DNA of 64,000 nucleotides. Origin: Rubripirellula sp. (GTDB lineage Bacteria > Planctomycetota > Planctomycetia > Pirellulales > Pirellulaceae). The translations under genes were made by a program, and so were the position numbers. The notes beneath the pieces are model-generated. The model saw only the letters and a program-made list of their open reading frames with translations. It did not search any database and was not told the origin of the DNA. This document shows, piece by piece, positions 45,713 through 55,356 of this stretch. Within the stretch, counting starts at the first letter, position 1. Every line of letters begins with the position of its first letter. The stretch spans positions 1-64,000 of the forward strand of contig JAAXJB010000088.1 of the NCBI GenBank assembly GCA_012270065.1. Direction: 5' to 3'.

Positions 45713-47071
45713 TTAGATGATTTCGAGTTCAGGGATTGCGACAACAAATTGTCCACCCCATTCGCGAATATGTTTCAACTGTTCAACGATCTCATCACGC
45801 AGGTTCCACGGCATGATCAAAACATAATCCGGTTTGAATTCGTCGATCACTTCAGGTGCATAGACGGGAATACGTGATCCCACCAGAAAGCTGTTCTGTT
45901 TGAACGGGTTTCGATCAACGGTGAAATCCAGCAGGTCTTCCCGGATGCCGCAGTAATTGAGCATCGTGTTTCCTTTGCCGGGTGCGCCGTATCCCACAAC
46001 GCGTTTTCCTTCGCGGCGTGCCCGGATAAGAAATTCAACGAGGTTCCATTTGGTCTCTTTCACTCGTTCGGCAAACGCGTGGAAAGTTTCCAGTTTGGTC
46101 AGACCTCGGTCGATTTCCAGTTTCCTTATGTCATGCACCGCCTGGGTGACCGGCTTTGCATCGTCATCATCGTGCGACACGTAGATTCTCAAAGATCCGC
46201 CGTGGGTCGGAATTTCTTCAACGTCGAAGATTCTCATCCCATGATGGGCGAATACCTGTTCAAGTGTGAACAGCGAGTGGTAGCAGTAATGTTCCTGATA
46301 GATTGTGTCGAGGTGGTTTTGCTCGATGATGTTCAGCAGATGGGGGTACTCGACGTTGACGATGCCGCCCTTTGCGAGAATCTGCTTCATGCCACCCACA
46401 AAGTCATTCAAATCCGGTACATGGGCCAGGCAGTTGTTGGCGATCAGCAGGTCCGCAGATTTTCCTTCCGACGCGATGCGTTTTGCCGTTTCCACACCGA
46501 AGAAATTGACATCGACGGGGATTCCCTTGTCGATCGCTACCTGAGCGACGTTGGCAGCTGGTTCGATCCCCAGGCACGGAATGCTTTTGCGGACAAAGTT
46601 CTGGAGCAGGTATCCGTCGTTGCTGGCAACCTCCACAACATGCGACGTTTCGTCAAGATTCAAACGCTCGGTTATCATGTCCACATAGGCAGCAGCATGA
46701 GCGAGCCAGGAATCAGAATAGGATGAGAAGTACGCATAGTGGCTGAATATTTCTTCGCCTGCAACGTGTTCATGTACTTGGACAAGCCAGCACTTTTCGC
46801 AGACGTACGCTCGAAGCGGATAGAAAATCTCGTGCTTGTTCAAGTCGTCACGTTCAACCTGGCTCTGGCAAAGCGGCGACATGCCGAGGTCGACAACAAC
46901 GTGTTCAAGCGGTTCGCCGCAAAAACGGCACCCACGTTGATCGGTGCTCATTTCAGCTGAGGTTTTCAATTGAGTTGCTGTTTCCATTGAATCACTCCCA
47001 GATGGCTGGCTAAGGTTAACGATGGGATTTGTGGGGCTTTGTTGTGTGTCTGTTTCGTTGAGATTCGTCAT
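45713..47071 (-). CDS. Zinc-binding SAM-dependent sugar C-methyltransferase
   Basis: A 452-residue protein with the three-part layout of NovU/TylC3-type deoxysugar C-methyltransferases. A zinc-binding domain has C48, C51, C91 and C94. The SAM domain has VVEVASNDGYLL (about 145-156) and the catalytic-type EHYCYHS motif (about 270). A C-terminal domain with GYGAPGKGNTML (about 375) completes it. Family members methylate C-3 or C-5 of 4-keto-6-deoxy sugars, which fits a CDP-4-keto-6-deoxyglucose intermediate made by neighbouring RfbF/RfbG. A four-base ATGA overlap joins it to the dioxygenase gene. Confidence 0.9.
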   Translation of the reverse strand: MTNLNETDTQQSPTNPIVNLSQPSGSDSMETATQLKTSAEMSTDQRGCRFCGEPLEHVVVDLGMSPLCQSQVERDDLNKHEIFYPLRAYVCEKCWLVQVHEHVAGEEIFSHYAYFSSYSDSWLAHAAAYVDMITERLNLDETSHVVEVASNDGYLLQNFVRKSIPCLGIEPAANVAQVAIDKGIPVDVNFFGVETAKRIASEGKSADLLIANNCLAHVPDLNDFVGGMKQILAKGGIVNVEYPHLLNIIEQNHLDTIYQEHYCYHSLFTLEQVFAHHGMRIFDVEEIPTHGGSLRIYVSHDDDDAKPVTQAVHDIRKLEIDRGLTKLETFHAFAERVKETKWNLVEFLIRARREGKRVVGYGAPGKGNTMLNYCGIREDLLDFTVDRNPFKQNSFLVGSRIPVYAPEVIDEFKPDYVLIMPWNLRDEIVEQLKHIREWGGQFVVAIPELEII

Positions 47072-48012
47072 GATTCGACCTTTTGCAACTCGGCTTTCAC
47101 GAGATGATCGGGGGTTGGGTATTTTGCAATCGACGGCAGCATCTCGTGTCTTTTGATTTCATCGTCGGAAAAATGTTCAAGATCGGTACCGCGCAGGTAA
47201 TCCATCATCGTTGTTCCCATGCATTCACTGTCAACGTTGGGGGCCCCTCTGTCGCAGGATGTATCGCGTGCATCAACCGTGCGGAAATCAATGCTGAATC
47301 GAGTGAGGCCGGATGTGTTGGGAACGGTTGAGTGCATTTGTGCTGCGGCAAAGACGATGACGCCACCAGGTTTCGTCACGATGCGGGTCTGTGGCTCAAG
47401 TTGCATTGGCTCAATTGCAGCAGACTGCACCCGTGTGTGCTTTCCAATCTGTTTTTCAGCTGCTTTGCGTCCACCCAGATTCCAGTTTTGGTAATTGAAC
47501 AGGGCGGAGGTGTTTTTAACGGGACGGTCCCAGTAGTTTGGATGAAATGCCATCGCATTTTCGGGTGCGATTGGGTAGACGGGCAGCCACCAATTCAGCT
47601 GACACATTGGCGTTGAATACCAAGTGTCGCGGTGAGGTTTGAACGCATACGCGAGGCCGCTGCTGAGGTAGTCACCTGAGCAGGCGGTTCGCAAACGCGG
47701 TACGTCGAAATAGGTGTTTTCCAGATCGCAGCCAAGTTCCCCGAGCAGCTCAGGAATCAGACGTTTGCATTCTGGATGATGAATGAACTTCGGTTTCAGT
47801 GTTTTGAGAATTTCGACATATTCTTCCACGGGAAGATGATGTTGGGCTTCTGGCGGGGTGTGGGGATGGAATGCTTCCTCACACATTTGTTGTGCGAGAT
47901 CGCAAAGTGCCAGTCCGCTTGCGGTGGGCGAAAAGACGTACAGTTGACCCGCATAGAGATTGGATCGGCGTACAGATTCACCGTCGGATGAATCGAAAAA
48001 TACTGTGTTCAT
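47068..48012 (-). CDS. Fe(II)/2-oxoglutarate dioxygenase-like protein
   Basis: A 314-residue protein showing the pattern of phytanoyl-CoA-dioxygenase-type enzymes. HRDTW (H127, D129) is followed about 100 residues later by a distal histidine (AQMHSTVPN, H227) and the 2OG-binding arginine (SGLTRFSID, R238). A hydroxylation or desaturation of a sugar or small-molecule intermediate is plausible. The frame opens at GTG 48078; I prefer the ATG at 48012 because the 22 extra residues are unremarkable, but the choice is uncertain. It is translationally coupled to the methyltransferase downstream. Confidence 0.72.
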   Translation of the reverse strand: MNTVFFDSSDGESVRRSNLYAGQLYVFSPTASGLALCDLAQQMCEEAFHPHTPPEAQHHLPVEEYVEILKTLKPKFIHHPECKRLIPELLGELGCDLENTYFDVPRLRTACSGDYLSSGLAYAFKPHRDTWYSTPMCQLNWWLPVYPIAPENAMAFHPNYWDRPVKNTSALFNYQNWNLGGRKAAEKQIGKHTRVQSAAIEPMQLEPQTRIVTKPGGVIVFAAAQMHSTVPNTSGLTRFSIDFRTVDARDTSCDRGAPNVDSECMGTTMMDYLRGTDLEHFSDDEIKRHEMLPSIAKYPTPDHLVKAELQKVES

Positions 48013-48277
48013 GGAGCGGGCCGTATTGCAGTCTGAACGCCGAGGCAGAGAGGGTGCAAACTCATTCGATTGATTCACTGTAATTGCGATGTGGTGATCG
48101 CAAAGTCAGCTGATTGTGATGGAAAGAAGTCACTCGACTTGCCGTACCAAAGGTTGGGATTGAGCCGGTTACGCTGGTTTTTCAATCATGTTCATCTGGA
48201 TCTGCGTCCAGGTGGGGCAGCGAGGTGAACTCAGGATCCGCTCATCAAATCACTGCAATGGAAATGCGGGAAGCGGT

Positions 48278-49579
48278 TCATGAGGTGGATTCAGTCAACA
48301 ATCCATGCTCGCATAACACACTCATGCCATGCTTCAGCGTTTCGATTGACAATCCGGAACGGATGGCAATACTCGGCAGGTCGGTTTTTCCGTCGGCCTG
48401 ATTGAGAATCCACATGACAGCGGACTGGAATTCCTCCGCATGTCCACTTTCTCCATATGCCTTGTAGAGCCCGTAGTCACCGAGTCGTGGCTCGCCTTTT
48501 GGCCGAAGATTGAGGGGGATGATGTTGGTTTCGATCTGATTGATGATTTCCAACAAGGCAGTGTACGAGTTTTGCAGGTGTTGGGGTTGGATGAAATCAA
48601 GGTTGTCAGCGGAGGTATGGTACTCGTTAAATTCACCAGGTGGCGTTCGCATGAAACAGCCGACAGGCAGATTGAATGCGGGTGAACAGAACTGACGTTC
48701 GTCGTATCCGGTTGGCGTGAAATTTCGCGTCGTACCGCCGTGGGAAGACACCACGTTTTCTGCAATGCGATCGATCGGTGAATCTGATCGTCGTGATCGC
48801 TTGTACGTCAGATTACCAGCGTCTCCCAGAAGACTGAGCACCAAACCGTAGTCAATGTTTCCAAGTGTCTGCTCATTTTGGGCAAGCCAGGTTACTGCGC
48901 CGATCGTTGCCGGCGCGAAGACGATCCGGTACGTGTGTTTCAGATTCCTTGTTTGCAGAACTCGGGCAATTTCTGTTGCGACAACCATGCCAGAAAGATT
49001 GTCGTTTGCAAGTGAAGGGTGGCAGCAGTGTGTGTAAAGAAGCACAGTGCGTGGTGATTTACCTTGGATGTCACATTCGGCGTAGGACAACGATCCATCA
49101 CGTGTGTTGCTGTCAATCACAACGTGATAGGTGCGTTCATCATTGGCAATGGATTGTTTCTGGCGTTCGCTGAGGCAGAAACCCCATGTGTCACGAAAAT
49201 AACCGGTGCGATATGGAATTCGGTCCTCGAATTCAGGAATTGTCCACAGGCGGGGAATCAATTCCTGCCATGACATTTTTTCATCGACTGGTTGGCTGTA
49301 ATTGATGACGTGCAGCGTGTTGTCAGCGATGTCGATGAGACGTTCGCCGGTTGCAGCATCCGCAATGAAGGCATCGTTGATGTTCCATTCCAGCGGAACC
49401 TGCCAATCGAGCACTGGTGTGCCCGTTGGAATCTCGAATACGGTGAGAGGGATTTCTTTGCTTAGTTCTTGAAATGTGTCGCGTACCCCTTGTCCTGTGA
49501 TGGACCGGTGCATTGGGAAAAGCCGGGCAGCCAGTTCATGCATCCTGGCGCCGATGCTGTTATCGCTGGTGTTCATCAT
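48278..49579 (-). CDS. DUF4910/DUF2172 aminopeptidase-like protein
   Basis: A 433-residue protein found in many polysaccharide clusters. It has a DUF2172-like N-terminal part (FPMHRSITGQGVRDT, 21-35), an M28-like zinc domain with THCCHPS...ANDNLSG (H184, H187, D193) and a C-terminal winged-helix segment (about 385-430). The metal residues suggest hydrolase activity on an amide, such as removal of an acyl or aminoacyl group, but no substrate is established to my knowledge. It overlaps the aminotransferase gene by four bases (ATGA). Confidence 0.88.
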   Translation of the reverse strand: MMNTSDNSIGARMHELAARLFPMHRSITGQGVRDTFQELSKEIPLTVFEIPTGTPVLDWQVPLEWNINDAFIADAATGERLIDIADNTLHVINYSQPVDEKMSWQELIPRLWTIPEFEDRIPYRTGYFRDTWGFCLSERQKQSIANDERTYHVVIDSNTRDGSLSYAECDIQGKSPRTVLLYTHCCHPSLANDNLSGMVVATEIARVLQTRNLKHTYRIVFAPATIGAVTWLAQNEQTLGNIDYGLVLSLLGDAGNLTYKRSRRSDSPIDRIAENVVSSHGGTTRNFTPTGYDERQFCSPAFNLPVGCFMRTPPGEFNEYHTSADNLDFIQPQHLQNSYTALLEIINQIETNIIPLNLRPKGEPRLGDYGLYKAYGESGHAEEFQSAVMWILNQADGKTDLPSIAIRSGLSIETLKHGMSVLCEHGLLTESTS

Positions 49580-50928
49580 TGCTTCACGTCTGCAAAATCG
49601 GGCAGGATCCGGTATGCCAGTTCGTTGTAATCGCGATAGACGGTCTGCGATTCACGTCCGACCAGAAATTCCTGGTACCCTAACGTGAGGGCTTGGCGAT
49701 AAACATCCAACGCCTCGTTGAACGCCTCAATGGTGTGATCAACATCGGAGTCGGAGTGCGAATAACTGATGACCAGTGATGGGCCCAGAACACCGCGTTT
49801 GATGAGTTCCTGCATCAGCAGGCAACGAAAACCCTGAGATGGTTTACCCTCTGGATCTTTTGTACCAAATACGAGGTTGCAGGGTTTTCCTATGACAGAT
49901 ACATAGTCATCAACGCCATTTGCCCGGATGACTTCATGAAGTCCTTTTTTGAGCTTTGAACCCTGTTGTTCAAGGACTTCGATGACAGGATTGTTCTGGT
50001 AATATCTCATGGTTGCGATGCCCGCGGCCATTGCATGCGTTTCAGCACCGTGGGTGGTTGATAATGCAAATACCCGTTTGCGGTCATGATAAATTCCGCT
50101 CGCCTCGAGGAGTTCGCGTTTTCCGGCCAATGCCGAAAGCGAAAATCCATTTGCCAATGCTTTCCCGAATGTTGACATGTCTGGAACGATGTCATAGGTC
50201 TGCTGCGCACCTCCGTTAGCCCACCTGAAGCCGGTGATCATTTCATCGAGAATGAAGATTGCTCCGTGTTGGCGACACAGCTCCTGGACACGATGAAGGA
50301 AGTGATCCTCAGGGTCTTCATATTTTGCCGGTTCAAGTATTACGCAGGCAATTTGATCTGGATACGTCTTGAACAGGGCTTTGACACTATCGAGATCGTT
50401 GTACTTGAAGGTCAGTGACAGATCCTGGACGGATTGAGGGATTCCGCCATTGATGGCAGTGGTGCCAATGAACCAGTCATGAATGGAGAAGAAAGGATGA
50501 TCCTGGCACAGGGCAATCCGATCACGTCCTGTTGCAGCGCGTGAGAGTTTAAGTGCCGCGGTGGTTGCGGTGGAGCCGTCTTTTGCAAATTTGCACATCT
50601 CGGCGCCCTGAATCATCCCCAGGAATTCTTCGGCGCATTGATACTCGATCAGCGCGGGGCGTGTGAAGTTGACCCCGCGCTGCATTTCTTCCGCCGCGGC
50701 GTCGACGATGGGTTGAAAAGCGTGTCCCAGTGATACCGCGCGGCAGCCCATTCCATATTCAATGAATTCGTTTCCGTCGACGTCCCATACGTGGCATCCG
50801 AGACCACGCACGATGAAACCTGGTGCAAGATATGGAAATTGGTCATCACCCTTGGCGTAGGTGTGACACCCTCCGGGCAGGATGCGATGCATCTTGCTTT
50901 GCAGTTCTCTCGATTTCGTGAAGTCCAT
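49576..50928 (-). CDS. Class III PLP aminotransferase (glutamate-1-semialdehyde aminomutase-like)
   Basis: A 450-residue fold-type I PLP enzyme. It shows LDEMITGFRW (228-237, the PLP-nitrogen Asp) and the PLP lysine in TFGKALANG (K256), plus a GSTATTAALKLSRAATGR segment (118-135) that binds the cofactor phosphate. The closest named family is glutamate-1-semialdehyde 2,1-aminomutase, but its place in a sugar locus suggests an amino-transfer on a keto-sugar or small side chain instead of haem synthesis. It sits 24 bases after the CDP-glucose dehydratase gene and overlaps the DUF4910 gene. Confidence 0.9.
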   Translation of the reverse strand: MDFTKSRELQSKMHRILPGGCHTYAKGDDQFPYLAPGFIVRGLGCHVWDVDGNEFIEYGMGCRAVSLGHAFQPIVDAAAEEMQRGVNFTRPALIEYQCAEEFLGMIQGAEMCKFAKDGSTATTAALKLSRAATGRDRIALCQDHPFFSIHDWFIGTTAINGGIPQSVQDLSLTFKYNDLDSVKALFKTYPDQIACVILEPAKYEDPEDHFLHRVQELCRQHGAIFILDEMITGFRWANGGAQQTYDIVPDMSTFGKALANGFSLSALAGKRELLEASGIYHDRKRVFALSTTHGAETHAMAAGIATMRYYQNNPVIEVLEQQGSKLKKGLHEVIRANGVDDYVSVIGKPCNLVFGTKDPEGKPSQGFRCLLMQELIKRGVLGPSLVISYSHSDSDVDHTIEAFNEALDVYRQALTLGYQEFLVGRESQTVYRDYNELAYRILPDFADVKQ

Positions 50929-50952
50929 CGTTTTTACCTGTTCTTTAACTGC

Positions 50953-52083
50953 TCAAACGGGAGTCGCGACGGTTGTCTGGTCGTTTTTACCAGCATTCAA
51001 GGCGTATTCATAATCACGGATCTGTGACAGGCTGACGTCACGGATGTCACCCGGTGCTTCCAGAAATGCCTGATACCAATCAACCGTTTTGGCGATGCTC
51101 TGATAGGTTGACCAGCAGGGCCGCCAGTTCAGTTTCCAAATCGCTTTGTCGATGCATAGCCGCAGAATATTGGCTTCGGGCAACTGATTGGGGTCAGAAG
51201 CATCGATGAATTCTCCGCTTCCCCAGCATTTGATGAAGTGCTGGACAACTTCCTGAACTGGCAGTTCGTTTCCGGGCATCGGACCGATGTTCCAGCCAGA
51301 ACATGCATCAGGGTCGTTTGAGTCAAGAAGTTTCGCCGCCAGAGTGAGATATCCACTCAAGCACTGCAGAACATGCTGCCACGGTCTGAGAGCCTGAGGG
51401 CTGCGGATTTCGATTGCTTTTTCCGTTGCCAGCGCCTTGAATGCATCGACGATCAGAGCGTGTCTCGTCCAGTCACCCCCACCGATGACGTTTCCTGCCC
51501 GGGCGCTTGCCAATCGGACGCCGTGGTTCTCAATCTGGTCAATTGGAAAAAATGAGTGGCGGTAACTGCGTATGGCGATTTCTGCTGCTCCTTTGCTTCC
51601 ACCATAGGGGTCATGTTCTCCCAGTGCGTCCTCCTCCCGATAACCCCAAACCTGCTCCACATTTTCGTAGCACTTGTCACTGGTGACCATCAAAGCCGCA
51701 CAGGGTTTACGCATGGCTCGAATGGCGTCGAGCACTCCGATGGTACCCATGACATTCACATCAAAGGTTTCACGGGGAATTTCATACCCGGTGCGGACGA
51801 CGGTTTGAGCGGCGAGATGCATGACGAGATCGGGGTTGGCTTCCTGCATCGCTGCGTTCAACGTTTCTTCGTCCCGGATGTCGGCAACATGGTGACGCTG
51901 GATCACCGACTCGATACCGGCAACAGTAAAGTGGTTTGTTTCGGTCGGCGGATCCAACGAATAGCCAGTGACTTCTGCACCGAGTGAATGCAGCCAGAGT
52001 GCAAGCCATGAACCTTTGAAACCCGTGTGTCCGGTCAGAAAGACACGTTTTCCTTCAAAGGCTCTTGTGTTGGCGAAATCCAT
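50953..52083 (-). CDS. rfbG: CDP-glucose 4,6-dehydratase
   Basis: A 376-residue short-chain dehydrogenase converting CDP-glucose to CDP-4-keto-6-deoxyglucose. The NAD motif is GHTGFKGSW (18-26). TSDKCYEN (134-141) and the catalytic Y160-x3-K164 (PYGGSKGAAE) are the RfbG signatures. RfbF at 44830 supplies the substrate; a typical RfbH/DdhC 3-dehydrase is not present in the window, so the product is probably diverted to methylation, amination or oxidation by the genes between them. Start ATG 52083. Confidence 0.94.
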   Translation of the reverse strand: MDFANTRAFEGKRVFLTGHTGFKGSWLALWLHSLGAEVTGYSLDPPTETNHFTVAGIESVIQRHHVADIRDEETLNAAMQEANPDLVMHLAAQTVVRTGYEIPRETFDVNVMGTIGVLDAIRAMRKPCAALMVTSDKCYENVEQVWGYREEDALGEHDPYGGSKGAAEIAIRSYRHSFFPIDQIENHGVRLASARAGNVIGGGDWTRHALIVDAFKALATEKAIEIRSPQALRPWQHVLQCLSGYLTLAAKLLDSNDPDACSGWNIGPMPGNELPVQEVVQHFIKCWGSGEFIDASDPNQLPEANILRLCIDKAIWKLNWRPCWSTYQSIAKTVDWYQAFLEAPGDIRDVSLSQIRDYEYALNAGKNDQTTVATPV

Positions 52084-52372
52084 GGCGTTCTCAGTTCTTG
52101 CGTCTTCGAGTCGAAATCGTTGAGGGCTTGTAGAAGTGACAGGATCCGTAAAATCCGATCTTCGGGTCTGGTGTTCAATGGAATCAGGGGTTTGTTAAAG
52201 GAGGCCGGAGTAATCAGTGCCAATCGGTAATCACTGGCAATCAGTAATCCCTGGCCTCACCGGACTCATTGCGTAACCATCCAAATGAAGTATAGGTCAC
52301 GATCTTTCTGCGGTATCAGACCATCTGTGGTGTTGGGCGGATCGCAATGGCGGACGTTGGGCAGTTTTGTTC

Positions 52373-53734
52373 TCATGGATTGGCGACTGGAAGGATCTGG
52401 TCGATATACAGGTCGTGGTTATCACCCCTGCGTCTTATCAGGGTTGATTTTGCGTCACTCACCAGAATTTCAGGTGGGGTTGCGTGACTGAGGAAATGGT
52501 GAGGGCTGGATGTTCGCCCATAAGCACCGGATTGGAATACACAAAAAATGTCTCCTTCAGACGCGGGCGGCAGCAAGGCAGCACGAGCGAGGGTATCCAA
52601 AGGGGTACAAAGAGGACCAACGACTTCGGAAAGGATGGGGTTGGGGTGGTTCATCCGGGTTGCGATTGCCACGGGAAAATTCCGCTTGATTGTCTGGCCC
52701 AGATTTCCTGAAGCAGCCAGATGGTGGTGCATGCCACCATCGATGACCACAAATACCTTGCCCCGCGAATGCTTGACTCGCGTCACCCGTGACAGATAGA
52801 GTCCAGCTTCGTTGACAAGAAATCTTCCCGGCTCAATGATAGCCCGGCACTGGCGCAGTAAATCATCGTGTTTGATTTCATGGTGGATCTGTTGCAGGGC
52901 TGTGCTTACTTTGCCAAGATCAAGAACCCGCTCTTTGGGAAAATATGGTGTGCCCCATCCGCCACCCATGTCAATTGAGCGAAGTGGTGTTTGCAGGTTG
53001 GATGCAACCTGTCGCGCCAAGGCCAGGGCTCGTCGGTATTGCTGCAGCAGGACGTCAGTGTCGAGAATCTGTGTTCCCATGAACAGGTGGACGCCCACCA
53101 CGTTGAGATGTGGCAGCTTGCTGATTGCTGAGAGTGATTCGTCGAGGGACTCTTCATCGATTCCGAATGGTGATGGGCGTCCTCCCATCCGCATTGCTCC
53201 TCCCGCAGCATCGGTCGGATTGATCCGCAACGAGATGTCGAGTTGCTTTGATCGCGACTCACAGATCCGACTCAAGGTTATTGCTTCGTCGATTGACTCG
53301 ACATGCAATTCTCCGATCCCGGCATCGACCGCTGCGACCAGGTCTTTTTCGGTTTTTCCGGGACCGGCAAAGATAATGTGACCCGCAGCACAACCCGCCT
53401 TCAAGGCCTGGAATAGTTCACCTTCTGATGCAACTTCCAGCCCAAGGTTCTGGTCCAGCATGATCTTGAGCAGGCTGGCGTTTGGATTCGCCTTGATGGA
53501 GTAATACAGATCAAAATCTGGAGGCAGAATGGACTGAACGCTTTGGACTGTTTTGCGAATTACATCCTCGTTGTACACATAGAGTGGTGATCCGTATTCT
53601 GCCACAAGCTGCGAGACGGGGATTCCCGCAACATTCAATTCGCCATCTACGATTTGAAAATGAGAGTTTGCAAGTCGAGCGACATGATCAAACGCTTCAG
53701 ACTTTCCTGATGTTGATTTATTGTTTGCTGTCAT
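52373..53734 (-). CDS. PLP-dependent decarboxylase, exosortase-A-associated type
   Basis: A 453-residue fold-type III (alanine racemase fold) decarboxylase related to diaminopimelate decarboxylase. The PLP lysine is in YYSIKANPN (K81). GVHLFMGTQ lies in the barrel (about 217), and GPLCTPLD (373-380, active-site Cys C376) and SGAYGRTSSPHHFLSH (402-417) match the variant that accompanies exosortase-A systems. Its start overlaps the acyl-CoA ligase stop (ATGA), which supports ATG 53734 over the GTG at 53743. With the adjacent ligase and acyl carrier protein it probably decarboxylates a carrier-bound or free amino acid, as BtrK does in butirosin synthesis; the substrate is inferred. Confidence 0.87.
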   Translation of the reverse strand: MTANNKSTSGKSEAFDHVARLANSHFQIVDGELNVAGIPVSQLVAEYGSPLYVYNEDVIRKTVQSVQSILPPDFDLYYSIKANPNASLLKIMLDQNLGLEVASEGELFQALKAGCAAGHIIFAGPGKTEKDLVAAVDAGIGELHVESIDEAITLSRICESRSKQLDISLRINPTDAAGGAMRMGGRPSPFGIDEESLDESLSAISKLPHLNVVGVHLFMGTQILDTDVLLQQYRRALALARQVASNLQTPLRSIDMGGGWGTPYFPKERVLDLGKVSTALQQIHHEIKHDDLLRQCRAIIEPGRFLVNEAGLYLSRVTRVKHSRGKVFVVIDGGMHHHLAASGNLGQTIKRNFPVAIATRMNHPNPILSEVVGPLCTPLDTLARAALLPPASEGDIFCVFQSGAYGRTSSPHHFLSHATPPEILVSDAKSTLIRRRGDNHDLYIDQILPVANP

Positions 53735-55350
53735 GATTCGCACTCCGCGCTCGTGGGAGTGGATTGTGCAAAATGCTCTCTCAATGCCGGGTAGTCGACT
53801 TTTCCGCTCGATGTCGAGGGAAGGTCGGTGACGATTTCTACGCGTTTGGGAATCATGTGGCGCGGTAGCATGCCTGCGCAGTGGGTGATCACATCCTCCG
53901 GATCAGTGCCTGCTCCCTCGGCTGCTATGACAAAAGCAACGAGGTGCTGGCCGAGAACGTCATCAGGGACGCCAATGACTGCTGACTGGGTGATGTTTTC
54001 CATCTTGGTGATCACGTCCTCAACTTCAGTCGGACTGATACGGAATCCTGAGGACTTGATTTGGTTGTCACGGCGACCAACGAAGTAGAGGTACCCTTCG
54101 TTGTCTCTGCGTACCAGATCACCGGAATAGCAAACCCGATCTGATTGGCTTCCGCCGGAGTTGGGAAAAGGGTGAGGGCGTAGAACTTTGTCGGTCAATT
54201 CAGGATGTCCCCAGTACCCGAGTGAGACAGTTGGACCATGGTGAACAAGCTCACCAACTTCATCGGGTGCGCATTCCTGACCATGATCGTTGACCACGAA
54301 GATTTTTGTGTTAGGGATCGGTTTGCCCATGCTTGTCGGGCGTTGGTCAAGTTGATCTGGCGGTAGATAGGTTGAACGAAAGGCCTCGGTGAGGCCATAC
54401 ATCAGAAACACCTCGGTTTTCGGCAATTGCTGTCTCAAGTCCCTGAGAACATTTTGCGGCATCGCCCCGCCGGTGTTGGTGATGTACCGAAGAGAAGGCA
54501 GAGGTTGTTTACCGAGACCGGAGCTGGGTCGCGACAGGAGATTCCACAGTGATGGAACACCAGCTAAACCGGTGATCGCATCATCTGCCAGTGAACGAAC
54601 GATTTCACGTCCAAAGCGGAAAGAGATCATTCGCGTTGTTGCACCCCGAAGGATTGCGGTGGTCAACTGGTTGAGCCCCGCATCGAAGCTCAGCGGTAAA
54701 GCTGCGAGGATTCTTTCATTTTTGTCAATCTTCAGATAATCAGCGACGATTTCGGCCCCGGCAACCAGATTGTCATGGCTTAGCATCACGCCTTTTGGCG
54801 CGCCAGTCGAGCCGGACGTGTAGAGAATCGCAGCGAGGTCCTTGCCTATATTTTCCGACTCACGGAATGATCCTACGCTCGCGGTGATCAGGTCGGCTAT
54901 CCGATGTGTTTCGGTTTTTGGTAGCGTGGGGATTTGGTCAGCCTGGCTGGATCCGTCGTCATGGATCAGGCAGTGCCGAAGGTTTTCCAGTGGGATATGT
55001 GATTCTTCAAGAGCAGTGAGTCTTTCGTGATCACTGATGAAGGCGATCGCCCCGCAATCCCGGAGAATGTGGGCAACCTGGTTTGGGTACAGCCCATGGT
55101 GGATTGGAACAAAAACCGCGTCGGCGCACGCGATCCCCATGAGACTCAGTGGAAGATTGATGCCAGGTGGTAATTGCACACCGATGCGGTCTCCGCGAGA
55201 AATACCTAGTTGACGGAGGCACTCGCCGATAGCCTTGGATGTCTGCGAAGCATCGCCATAGAGAACCTTCTGGTCCTTTTCTGTAAATGCTTCGTGATGC
55301 GGTCTGTTGCATGCGCTGTCATGCAACATGTGTTGAACGAGAAAACGCAT
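53731..55350 (-). CDS. AMP-forming acyl-CoA/ACP ligase, exosortase-A-associated type
   Basis: A 539-residue ANL-superfamily adenylating enzyme. The P-loop is YTSGSTGAPKG (177-187). A MYGLTEAF core motif (about 318), YSGDLVRRD (about 407) and the C-terminal lysine of SSGKVDYPAL (about 517) are all present, so both half-reactions should work. It would activate a carboxylic or amino acid as an adenylate and load it on the adjacent acyl carrier protein. Start ATG 55350 is seven bases from the ACP stop. The family resembles the ligase of exosortase-A clusters, though no exosortase is in the window. Confidence 0.88.
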   Translation of the reverse strand: MRFLVQHMLHDSACNRPHHEAFTEKDQKVLYGDASQTSKAIGECLRQLGISRGDRIGVQLPPGINLPLSLMGIACADAVFVPIHHGLYPNQVAHILRDCGAIAFISDHERLTALEESHIPLENLRHCLIHDDGSSQADQIPTLPKTETHRIADLITASVGSFRESENIGKDLAAILYTSGSTGAPKGVMLSHDNLVAGAEIVADYLKIDKNERILAALPLSFDAGLNQLTTAILRGATTRMISFRFGREIVRSLADDAITGLAGVPSLWNLLSRPSSGLGKQPLPSLRYITNTGGAMPQNVLRDLRQQLPKTEVFLMYGLTEAFRSTYLPPDQLDQRPTSMGKPIPNTKIFVVNDHGQECAPDEVGELVHHGPTVSLGYWGHPELTDKVLRPHPFPNSGGSQSDRVCYSGDLVRRDNEGYLYFVGRRDNQIKSSGFRISPTEVEDVITKMENITQSAVIGVPDDVLGQHLVAFVIAAEGAGTDPEDVITHCAGMLPRHMIPKRVEIVTDLPSTSSGKVDYPALREHFAQSTPTSAECES

Positions 55351-55356
55351 GATCAA

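Noticed and set aside
49576-50928. Haem-pathway hemL
   Set aside because: The sequence resembles glutamate-1-semialdehyde aminomutase, but its coupling to sugar genes makes a haem role unlikely, so no hemL symbol was assigned.
52373-53734. Housekeeping lysA (diaminopimelate decarboxylase)
   Set aside because: The GPLCTPLD and SGAYGRTSS motifs and the operon with ligase and ACP fit the exosortase-associated subgroup better.
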